From assembly GCA_037951165.1 (NCBI GenBank), contig JBBDHG010000026.1, positions 3,985,501 to 4,049,500 on the forward strand: DNA of 64,000 nucleotides. Direction: 5' to 3'. Shown in pieces: positions 55,633 to 64,000 of this stretch. Under the pieces are notes generated by a model, which saw only the letters and a program-made list of their open reading frames with translations, made no database searches and was not told the origin of the DNA. How positions within the stretch are numbered: the stretch's first letter is position 1; the number at the start of each line of letters is the position of its first letter. The position numbers and the translations under genes are program-made. The DNA is from Lophius americanus (lineage: Eukaryota > Chordata > Actinopteri > Lophiiformes > Lophiidae).

Positions 55633-55885
55633 ATAATTATCAGAAATTTCAAGGTACCAAAAAAAATTGTGCACGAGAAAAACTTCAACCTTTTAATGTT
55701 TAATGCCAAGATGGCATTAAACATTAAAAGGTTTAGGTTAAGGTTAAGGTTGACAAGGTTGTCAAGTGGATTAAGAATTAAAAAACCTTTTAATGTTTAA
55801 TGCCATCTTGGCATTAAACATTAAAAAGGTTTAAGTTTTTCTCGTGCACAATTTTTTTTGGTACCTTGAAATTTCTGATAATTAT
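55633..55885. repeat. 253-bp nested palindrome (candidate hairpin MITE)
   Basis: Outer arms of about 100 bp are inverted copies, beginning ATAATTATCAGAAATTTCAA and ending in its complement. Each arm contains its own hairpin: 55687-55708 / 55712-55733 (22-bp perfect arms, 3-nt loop) and 55786-55805 / 55809-55829. The centre is again palindromic (TTGACAA GG TTGTCAA). No coding sequence. Confidence 0.95.
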
Positions 55886-57007
55886 GCACAAACAGGTGAT
55901 AAAATGTCCTTACATGCGAATGGTGACAGCTTCCTGATCTAACATTTGAGCCTTATTATAACAACTTAAATCTCAAGCAGGGTTTGTGACAGTGAAAATA
56001 ACAGCAATATGGTTGTTCTACACCGTGTAGCCTCCAAAGATGACTCCTCCACCATGACACTAATCAGGATGGGGATGTTTCTCTTGCCTGGAAAAAACCT
56101 GGAAAAAGCAGAAGCTTTATAATCTCATGCTAAATGAATTGTTCCTTTTAATAGGCTTCATGATAGCAGGAGGGACAACAAGGCTACTTGGAATCAAAGT
56201 TTTGGTCTATTTGTCACATTTTGTTATACTTTCGACGAGTGAACATATTGTTTGTTCGAACCAAGCCCCATGAAGGTCACAATCCAGTGTCCTTTCTTTT
56301 CTGAGAAGCTCTAGAAATATTTGGAAGTATAAAAAACCTGATGCATCTTTCCATCTGCATAAAGGTGAGAAAATGAATTAAAGCAGAAAATTACCGAACG
56401 TTCATGTTTGCATGAACTGTTCCTTTAAGGCTTATCCAGACAACGTATTAGATGATGTATTTATTTATTTTTAAATCTTCTTGTCTTTTCCCCCCTGTAT
56501 ATTAAATCTAGATAGATTTGTTTGAGCTCCAGCTACAGTCGTTCACGGATGCCACTCATATCTGGGTTCAACTATTGAGTTAATTAAATGAGCGTGTTGT
56601 GGAGGGAGAAAGTGTGTTAAGTAACTTTAGAAAGGAAGGAAGAGGAACGGCTTATCGCGCCATCAAAGACTAGAGGAAGAGTAATTCAGAGAAAAACCAA
56701 ATCCGCCCGTGTGGCTGTGTCTGGTTTCCTACTTTTTAGCAGATATGTGTGAACATTCTGTTCTCTCAATCAAGTCCATTTGCGTCTGTTAAGTAACACA
56801 TGTAGCAGAGAGTAGCTGAGCTGAAAAAAATCATGCTTCTCTATTCTGACATTAATTGGGTGAATAATGATTACACGGAGGAGCTCATGCATGTTACATC
56901 TTTTTTAAGGCTGTCATGGATGTAACGACTCTAACATTTGCAGATAGTGTTACCCATAATGGAAGAAATGGACACAGATTTCAGTTCTGCTCCTAATGTA
57001 TTCTGAG
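55886..57007. other. Intergenic, nothing recognised
   Basis: AT-rich sequence between the nested palindrome and the presumed tagap transcript end. No exon or classifiable repeat is seen. Confidence 0.5.
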
Positions 57008-57013
57008 TTTATT
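57008..57013 (-). terminator. tagap: Candidate distal tagap poly(A) signal
   Basis: AATAAA on the minus strand, about 1.0 kb past the tagap stop. A nearer candidate is at 57770-57775, inside a SINE. Confidence 0.4.
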
Positions 57014-57699
57014 TCCTTTTTTGCACACAAGTAAACAAAGGAGAAAAAAGTGCTTTAAAGTATTAGGAGGAATATCAAGTATTTACAAAAAGTCAGAAAA
57101 CTGTGCTCTCAACTTGTGAAAATGGACATTTTACACAACAGACAAAACATAGAAAGTCACATTTATAGCATATTTTCTGCACAGCTAACTGTGTTTTCAT
57201 AGCTTCATTTTGGGATAACTACACATTTTATCAAAGTTGTACTCTAAATCGTACTACAGAGACAGTGCAACCACAGAGGCAGCACGTTGTCCAATTTCGT
57301 CCAGACTGGATACAATGGATAAAAGCAATCTTTCACAGAAAAGCTGTTCAGTGGAAAGAGACTAAAAATTCCGTTTCTCCATTCAGACAAAAGATAAAGA
57401 GCGGCAGCTGCAGCTGCTATGAAGACTGTTTTTTGTTATTCATGTAAGAAACCAGCCAAATTCAATTGTCTAACTTAGAAAGACCTTGGATGACCTTCTG
57501 GGATGTTTCAGACTCTGAATAAACAATCAATAAGAATGGCAGGCAGATGAAAGCATATGCCCACCTGATGGTGGAACTACTGCTCTTTCGCTTCGGAAGG
57601 ACCAGTTGAGGTTAGGTAACCTCCCTTTGGAGGTTTTCCATGCATGTCCAGCTGGGAGGAGACCCCAGTGTAGACCCATAACTCAATTGAGGGGTTTTA

Positions 57700-57975
57700 T
57701 ATCTCATCTGACAGGTGGACACTTTGGAATCCCCCAGGATGAGTTGAAGATAGGTACCCAGATAAATCCTTTATTTATCCTGAACAAAATTCAAGAACAT
57801 AATGAAAATATTTTCTACATTTGATCAATCCCTGAGGGAACACAGAAACGCCTGGAGAGCAGTTTGGGGTTCAGGGTCTTACTCGAGGAGCTTAAGACAT
57901 GTAAACTGGAGGGATTGAACCCCGATCTTCCTATTGGGAGATACCCGTTCTACCAACTGAGCTACAGTTGCAGAA
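57700..57975 (-). mobile_element. tRNA-derived SINE, family S1 copy 3, in tagap 3' region
   Basis: The minus strand reads TAGCTCAGTTGGTAGAAC (A box), GGGGTTCAATCCCTCC (B box), 'agaccctgaaccccaaactg', 'ctc' and a 3' part with AATAAAGGATTTATC. The tRNA-like head is intact in form. It lies 60-330 bp past the tagap stop, so it is probably transcribed in the 3'UTR. It is not a functional tRNA: there is no acceptor stem and the body is SINE. Confidence 0.8.
57770..57775 (-). terminator. tagap: Candidate SINE-borne poly(A) signal for tagap
   Basis: AATAAA on the minus strand about 257 bases past the stop, lying in the SINE's 3' part. Confidence 0.35.
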
Positions 57976-58031
57976 AAGAGGGAAATGCTTGTAAATCTAA
58001 AATCCGATCCATGTAACATTTCCAAATGCAA

Positions 58032-59188
58032 TCAAACATAAGACTCCTTGGCATATGAAAACTCCTCAAACACCGGCTGGCTGCACCTCCGGGTTATGGC
58101 CTCACAATGACCAGCAGAAACAGTCTCAGACATCACTCTCTGGCGGAAAGGCTGCCGTCGCTGGACAATGTCGCCTTTCTCCTGTGCTGTTTGTGCAAAA
58201 TTGTCTATACACTGATTGACAGAACAGCTGGAAGGGAAGTCATAATTGACAGAGGATGGACGGGACCTCTTCTCCATGGCGTCATGTACAGTCATTGATC
58301 TATATTGTGGAGGAAGAGCCGTGTTCTGCACTGCATGCTCGTATGATGGAGGCCTGCAGGGCAGCCTGCTGTCCACAAGCTTAAACACTTCAATGGCCGA
58401 CAGAGGGCGGGGCTTGAGCAGGGGCTCGGCTGCTTCGCTCTGACTGTCCTCCCGGAGAGTTTCACATGGGAAAGAGTTTTCCCTCTGAGAGTCTTTCTTC
58501 AAGCTGCTCCTGCTGTAGGCACCTACGCTTCTGGTCCGCATCAAGACTTTATTGGTGACTCTCATTGTCTGTGAACGTCTCTTCTCATCTGAAAGCGGGG
58601 CAGCAATTTCTTGCTGAGCCTTTGCGGCAACTGAAAGCTGGTTGGTGACGTTTACTCTCCTACAGGCTGGCGACCCCGTGGGTGAAACGGGGAAAACAGA
58701 ACCTTCGGAGTGATTAGACGCAACGCTCTCGAGGGAGGAGCATGAGCAGTCCTTGGTGTGATTCCCTATCATGTAGGGCAGTGGATCCATGTTGAGACTG
58801 CTGCTCAGTTTTCGGAAAGACATGATCGGCCTACTTCCCCCTTGTCCTCTGAGCAAGAAGGAGTCATCCGAGATCTGCTTTTTCAGAGGCTGCTCCTCAA
58901 AGTCCCACCTCACCACTGAGCAGTCTTCATGGCTCCTGGCATGGCTACACAGGCTCTCGAGATCAGGTGAGAGGAGAAGGATGGGCTCAGAGCAGCGACG
59001 GTTGAATCCTGGCTTTTTGTTGAAGATAGAATCAGCAGGCCAATTGGAGGCGTTGGCACTGGGGGGACTGAGGGATGAAGATGACCCACCCTCTCCATGA
59101 GTGGAGCTGGCACTCACTACTGCCTCTCCATCTCCATCTGGATCAGTTCTATCATATTCAGAGTCACGATGCTTAGAGGACACAGAGT
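58032..59188 (-). CDS. tagap: tagap last coding exon (C-terminal tail and stop)
   Basis: 1157 nt; acceptor CTGCAG|AC completes a split Asp codon, TGA stop at 58032-58034. 385 residues of low-complexity, Ser-rich sequence: SVSSKHRDSEYDRTDPDGD, the NRRCSEPILLLS motif, PPSYEHAV, and terminal RRCSQPVFEEFSYAKESYV. It is the only long open frame in the window and is unambiguous. Confidence 0.95.
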
Positions 59189-62100
59189 CTGCAGAGTAGG
59201 AGAAGAAAAAAATGTTAAGGATGTCCAAATTCTCAAAACAGTTATTATGCTCGTACAGTAAGGGACTGTAACCAAACAGTCTTAGTGTGGGTCGAGGTCA
59301 GAGGTGACAGCGGAGTTGTCTCGGTTTTTCCATGGTCATGATTTAGATTTTATTTCAGGATTTAACATTAATACAGACTGAATAGATATAGTGAGATCCT
59401 AAAAAATGTGTTTTTTTGCGGACCATAGAGGTATGCTCTCCCAAGTTGGCTTTATTGTAATGACTTGCTTTCCAACTGATCATATATCATTTATCTTGTC
59501 ATTTGCTCTAGTCCACCCTCGTGAATCCAAGGGTGAAACTCCTTCAGTCACCGATTTCTGTCCTTGGACCCCAAGCCTTCACCAACAAAGGTGCTCATAC
59601 CAGGACTAATAGACCATATCCAGTGTAAGGATGTAATCCCACTAACAGGTAAAACCTGCACCACATAACATTTAAGCCCTCTGGAGTCTGAGGGTGGTTT
59701 ATATACCACATTAAATTAGGTTCGGTGTGCTAATATTGGAATAATCTTTGACATCACCTTTATATCCTGTTAGTTACTTCTTCACTTCACTACCTGCCCT
59801 AAATCAGTCTATCCTGTTGCTAAACCAAAATGGGGGCTCTGATGACTGGTAACCAAATCCAAATGTAAGGCTGTTCATGATTATCTGATGTGGTTTTGAA
59901 TGACCATGAAACAACCGGCTTAGGGACATTGTAAACAGTCTACTTCACCACACCAAAGGTTTTCATACAGTCCCTAAAGTAAGATGATGAAAGGACTGAA
60001 ATGTACCGTCGTCAGTGTCCAGTAGGTTTGGAATATTCTCTCCCAGTAATTCAGAATGCTCAATCAGAAACCGAGTTAACTCTGTGACCTGTGGCAAAGC
60101 AGAAAAATAAACACGATGAGTAACATCAATCACAGAATAATTCAAAGTTAAATGAAGAGTTCTGAAAATCCCAACAGATGTTCAGATCAGATACAATCCT
60201 CACAGTTTGGTGCTTATTTAGTTCAAAAATGTGTTGAGTTGGGCTTTTTTTTTTTGCTACAAAGAGTTTGTGCAAGAGTAACTTATGAAACATTTTAGGT
60301 TTTCTGCACCACAAAGCTTCAAAGCACCATAAGTGAGAAAGGAAATTCACATTAAGACCTCCTACCTTTTCGACCTTGTCTTTCTGCTCCTCCAGTGGCG
60401 TGCAGTCCGACTGCAGCAGAGTGGGGGCAATACACACTGCCAGGTTGTATGCGTCCATCTTGTTGGTGTCAGCACCCTCCAGGATGTGATGGAGGACACA
60501 AACTAGATGCTGCAGGAGGAGTTTGTTGGCCCCTGGCAACTTGTCTACCACCCTGTTGGCGGATGGCGAAAGGGGTAAGGAGGGGAAAACAGGAAGGAGG
60601 CATTAGTTTGGCGCTCTTTTATTCCTTCTCTTACACAAACAGTGGACCAAAACAGGGAAGTGGTTTATGTTCACCAGACGGATGGATGTGAGGGGAAATC
60701 TCCACTCAAAACCACATTTGGTTAACATGTTGAACACACAAGCAACAATTGTCAAATTTATATAGACTTATGCATCTGCAGGTGAATTGCTTACATTCTA
60801 ATTTCCCGTGCTCTCTGCTGCGTTTCTTCATTGTCCAAAGCCTTCATCCAGTCGATATAAAGTTCAGATACCAGTAGGCTGCCAGGAATATCCTTCATAA
60901 AATTCTGCAAAGAATAAGAGAGGGTCAGTAATAAGACAGAGATCAAGCGGTGTGACCAATATAAGGCGTTGCTTGTCTATATGATTAGAGTTTGAAATGA
61001 GTGGTTGAAGTAATAAATGAGGAACCTCAGTCTGCAGATTATATAACTTATGTGTGTCACGTTGAAGGAGATGAAACATGATATAGCAGTATTTCTAGGC
61101 AGGCTGTTTCCATTTTATGCAACTTTATGATTCGATCATATTTCAAAGGAAAATAAACTTTAACTGCACCACTATGGCATGACATGGTAGTTGTTTTTTT
61201 TAAATTACTTATATAAAATCAAATCGATGAATAACGAGTTTGAAATCCTCATGACCCCCGCTGCAGGTGGAGGTCATTAGATTAATGGACCCGGCTATGA
61301 CCCCATGTGCCTGGGCCCACTTGCAGAAACTTGTTGAGGTGTTAACATTAAGCAATACTGTCCATATTCAATCAGTGTAATCAAAAAACAAAAGCCTGGT
61401 TAGTCTACCTGAAATAAAAGGGTGAAATAAGGTTTGTTCTCCATATAGAAAGATGCAGAGTTTTGAAAATTTCTTTTGTTCTTATCAAAAGTCACAACCC
61501 CAGTCAGTGACTGGGGGTTTGTCATCTTAGAAAAACCCCAGTCATAGACTTAAAATTCATTTACAGTCAACATTCAGTCAAAAGTATTCAGACAAACTTT
61601 TTTTCTGCCCTTTCTGTTTTGTGCTTGGCTTTCAGATACAGAAGCCCGCTTTTTATATAAAGATCCAAGTCCGAAATTGGGGAAGTTTGGTCAAGACCTG
61701 CTCTTCCTGGAAGGCACCTTGAGACAACAGTTGTTGTGAAGTGAGGCTATATAAATAAAGATAGATTGACTGATGGATGATTGACTTTTTTAACCCCACT
61801 TTTATTAACACGGCTTAGGTGGAAACATCCAAATTACAAGAGCGAACAACTACAAGCTCCTTCATGTTTCACGTTAATGCTTAACGAAAGGAGACGCTTG
61901 TCCATACTCAGCATTAATTTTGTCCGTATTTGTGCACATTTTGTGAATGCTTATGGACACGGATATGGAACAGTACCACCAGACACCGACAACAACGAAG
62001 AAGAGAAAAATAAAGCCCACATGTCGTCTGTAAAACAGAAACTGCTGCTTCTGCTTTTGCCACTTTAATTTAGAGGGTTTATTAGAGCCTAATTAGTAAC

Positions 62101-63472
62101 AATTTTTTTGTTGTCGATACTTTTGACTCTTTATTGCCATCTTCTGGATGCACCAAAGTCGGCATCGAGGATTATAGAACTGCCTTTGATACATTGTTTG
62201 AAAGGAACCTAACCTTTTTTTCTTTTTTTTCATATGTAGATGGAGTATAAATGAGCCTAGAGCAAACCTTGTAGCCATGAAAACAAGCACAATTCATTAA
62301 AAAAGCCCCAAACTAGTAAAAGCACAGAGCAAAATAAAATCAACCACCATATTAAGCCAAATTGTAACCATGGAATGAGAAGAAGAAGAAAATACAAGGT
62401 TTTTGGAAAAAAATAATTGACAATTTTTGAGTTATAGTCCAGAAACAAAACATGACGGAGAGACTGGAGGGGCGGGACAGACAGGAGCCATTCCTACAAC
62501 ATACATTACTTTTATCAAGGCAGTGGTTGATTATAATGTATTAGTTTATACTAGGCTTCCTGTAATTAAAGAAAAACTAACCTTCATTTTTGTACAATGT
62601 CCATTTTAACATTAACACTTGTGCGTTTATTTGATTTCATGCATTTCTATTTTATGTTTTATCGTTAGTTTAACTCGACTAAAAGGTCTGTGTTCTGCGG
62701 TGGTACAGTAAATCTAGTGTAGGAGTAGTAATAACATAGTAGCATGCATTGTTATATCAGTTTTCTCATGCTGAATGCGTAAGGTTTAGCATGTGATATA
62801 TAATATATGGGTACATACTTTGAGTAGGCCGACGAGCAGACAGACCGGCTGGATGCCCATGTCCACCTCAATCCCGCTGTTGAGCCGCTCCCTTATGTCC
62901 CTCATGTTCTTAATGTTGCACGGTTTCCGAAACACCCCCTCTGTGGACGGACCTTTCTTCCTCAGCAGCAGCAGTATCTCCTGGTGAAAAAATGGGAAGT
63001 ACAAATGATTCAGAGGAATGTTTGGAGCTGATGCTAATCAATGTGCAGCGGCTGCACGTGCGTGGTTACTTGTCCTCGCTAGAAAGTCCTTTACACTCTG
63101 TTATTGACTGTCAGAAAATTGGCGCTTGTTTATTATTCATGCTCGGTTAAAAAGTGCATTGATTGCCTTCATATATTGTTTAGAACCCGAGACCATTGAA
63201 CGTGTGGAACAAATCAATAAATGAAACAAGCCAGAGAAGAAGAAAAGGAAATTTTACTCAACATCTAAGCGGTTTAGCTGAGATGAGAGATCTGGCATTC
63301 AAGACCTAAGGTTAACTTACTGTCAGTGGTTTAGGAAGTGAGCAGTTGTCTGGGCATATCTTGGCGAGGGGCTGTCCAAAAAGCTGTGTCTTGGTGTCTG
63401 TATCAGATCGGCACGCTCTGCTGATGAAACTTGATCCTTTTCTCAGCTTCCTCACCAGTTTCCACCTAGTTT
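58032..63472 (-). CDS. tagap: T-cell activation RhoGTPase-activating protein (tagap), 3' part, six exons
   Basis: TAGAP carries a RhoGAP domain, expected to stimulate GTP hydrolysis by Rho-family GTPases; in mammals it is a lymphocyte signalling protein. Six in-phase exons give 1850 nt, about 616 residues. Order: LFGQPLAKIC lead-in; RhoGAP core with GPSTEGVFRKP (arginine finger, codon 62927-62929), LLKNFMKDIPGSLL, and YNLAVCIAPTLLQ with its conserved Asn; GENIPN; then a roughly 400-residue disordered tail rich in Ser with NRRCSEP, a PPSY motif (58341-58352), and the terminus RRCSQPVFEEFSYAKESYV. Human TAGAP, as I recall it, ends almost identically (RRCSQPVFE...YAKESYI) and has GPSTEGIFRR, which separates it from other RhoGAPs. 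The 5' exons (about 80 residues in human) lie right of the window. No frameshift or stop. Confidence 0.92.
59189..60006. other. tagap: tagap intron (about 0.8 kb)
   Basis: No recognisable features besides splice sites. Confidence 0.6.
60007..60088 (-). CDS. tagap: tagap exon, end of RhoGAP domain
   Basis: 82 nt; acceptor CCACAG|GTC, donor GACG|GTACAT. It encodes VTELTRFLIEHSELLGENIP then NLLDTDD. The GENIP block matches the human protein. Confidence 0.93.
60366..60552 (-). CDS. tagap: tagap exon, RhoGAP core
   Basis: 187 nt; acceptor CAACAG|G completes Met, donor AAAAG|GTAGGA. It encodes VVDKLPGANKLLLQHLVCVL, HHILEGADTNKMDAYNLAVC, IAPTLLQSDC. The NLAVCIAP motif is the RhoGAP asparagine block. 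Confidence 0.95.
60795..60904 (-). CDS. tagap: tagap exon, RhoGAP domain
   Basis: 110 nt; acceptor TTGCAG|AAT, donor AGAAT|GTAAGC. It encodes NFMKDIPGSLLVSELYIDWM then KALDNEETQQRAREIR, completing the LLK-NFMK-IP-LL segment of RhoGAP domains with the exon before it. Confidence 0.94.
60905..62818. other. tagap: tagap intron (about 1.9 kb)
   Basis: It contains a LINE/SINE tail at 61700-61775 and a small hairpin (ccccagtca g tgactgggg) near 61499-61517. Otherwise no recognisable features. Confidence 0.5.
61700..61775 (+). mobile_element. Teleost LINE/SINE 3' tail
   Basis: 'ggaaggcaccttgagacaac', 'agttgttgtgaagtgaggct', 'atataaataaagatagattg'. This is the same tail as at 46244-46320 in the opposite orientation. 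Confidence 0.65.
62819..62980 (-). CDS. tagap: tagap exon with RhoGAP arginine finger
   Basis: 162 nt, phase 0 at both ends; acceptor CACCAG|GAG, donor AAA|GTATGT. It encodes EILLLLRKKGPSTEGVFRKP, then CNIKNMRDIRERLNSGIEVD and MGIQPVCLLVGLLK. The catalytic Arg is in GVFR (62927-62929). Confidence 0.96.
62981..63320. other. tagap: tagap intron (340 bp)
   Basis: No recognisable features. Confidence 0.6.
63321..63472 (-). CDS. tagap: tagap exon, N-terminal edge of RhoGAP domain
   Basis: 152 nt; acceptor CATCAG|AA completes a split codon, donor ACA|GTAAGT. It encodes TRWKLVRKLRKGSSFISRAC then RSDTDTKTQLFGQPLAKICP and DNCSLPKPLT. The LFGQPL-IC motif aligns with human LFDQPLSIIC. Confidence 0.94.
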
Positions 63473-63639
63473 CTGATGAAAGCAGGAATATTTTGTTAAG
63501 CGTTTTAGATTGCATTCAGTGAACTAGATCCCATAGCGACTCAATAATGAAGATAAATGCAGTGAACTACTTTCTGAGCAGAGAAATAAAAACAAGACAG
63601 ATTTCCTTTTTGTCAATGCATATCCGCTAAATCTAGTCA

Positions 63640-64000
63640 CGATTGGACGTTGGGAAGTTATGGACAAGAAACTGTGTTTTCCACAAACAAATTATGAGTA
63701 AAATATGAAATTCTATAGGGAAATAATGTATGTATAAGATAAATCTCATTGTGTAGATTAATATAAGACAATTTGGACATAGGCGGACATATGGTTGAGG
63801 AAGTAACGGTCAAAAAACAAGTAAGTCAAATTTAGAGTAAATTATGACATATATAAGATAAATCTCTTGAGTCAATTCATTTGCACCAAATTTGGATTGA
63901 ATCGGAGCAAAGGTTGAGGAACTATAGTCTGGAAACTGTGATGTTAGAGATAAAGTTTCCCCTAGAGGCAGATACATGCAATTGACCTTTCCCAAAATAA
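63640..64000 (+). repeat. Family A repeat, monomer array running off the window
   Basis: Repeated 'gttgaggaagtaacgg' / 'gttgaggaactatagt' units 119 bp apart, with 'tatataagataaatctc', 'caccaaatttggattgaatc' and 'aaactgtgatgttag' then 'tttcccctaga'. This shows that family A contains tandem monomers of about 120-150 bp. Confidence 0.65.

Noticed and set aside
57870..57972. tRNA gene on the minus strand
   Set aside because: A and B boxes are present but the flanks do not form an acceptor stem and the sequence continues into a SINE body shared with two other copies.

Overview
The window is nuclear DNA of a ray-finned fish, most likely a spiny-rayed teleost. The basis is its two split genes with GT-AG introns, teleost-style SINE, LINE and Tc1 relics, a CpG-rich promoter, and abundant (TA)n, (TG)n and (TTA)n microsatellites. 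There is no prokaryotic or viral gene organisation.

Two protein-coding genes are supported, both on the minus strand. (1) Ezrin (ezr) is complete. A non-coding first exon lies in a CpG-rich promoter near 41.44-41.54 kb. Thirteen coding exons run from 39738 down to the stop at 3704, and a 3'UTR extends to a poly(A) signal at 2520-2525. The joined exons are 1746 nt with compatible phases at every junction, giving 581 residues: FERM domain, alpha-helical coiled coil, an eight-proline run, and a C-terminal F-actin-binding tail with the regulatory threonine. (2) The 3' part of tagap (a RhoGAP-domain signalling protein) occupies 58032-63472 as six exons. They carry the RhoGAP domain with its arginine finger and a long disordered C-terminal exon; the 5' exons lie beyond the right edge. 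As I recall the human map, EZR and TAGAP are also close together in the same orientation on 6q25, so the order supports both identifications.

Layout: 1-2.2 kb, gene-free with a LINE reverse-transcriptase scrap and an unclassified repeat; 2.5-41.6 kb, ezr, whose introns hold most of the repeats; 41.6-57.0 kb, intergenic, AT-rich and repeat-dense, with several perfect hairpins, a degenerate VNTR, relics of Tc1/mariner, Ty3/gypsy and LINE elements, and one promoter-like block with no recognised gene; 57.0-64.0 kb, tagap with a tRNA-derived SINE in its 3' flank or UTR.

Ezrin tethers membrane proteins to cortical actin and is under Rho-pathway control, while TAGAP carries a domain for switching Rho GTPases off. 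They are functionally adjacent, but nothing here shows co-regulation. I did not find a convincing new biological system. The most unusual structures are a 253-bp nested palindrome at 55.63-55.89 kb, a perfect 26-bp-arm hairpin at 54.56 kb, a 52-bp LINE-tail insertion with an 18-bp target-site duplication at 44.98-45.07 kb, and a multi-copy unassigned repeat family with a conserved stem-loop. Repeat-family statements rest on recalled consensus patterns and on comparison of copies within the window, not on a database search.
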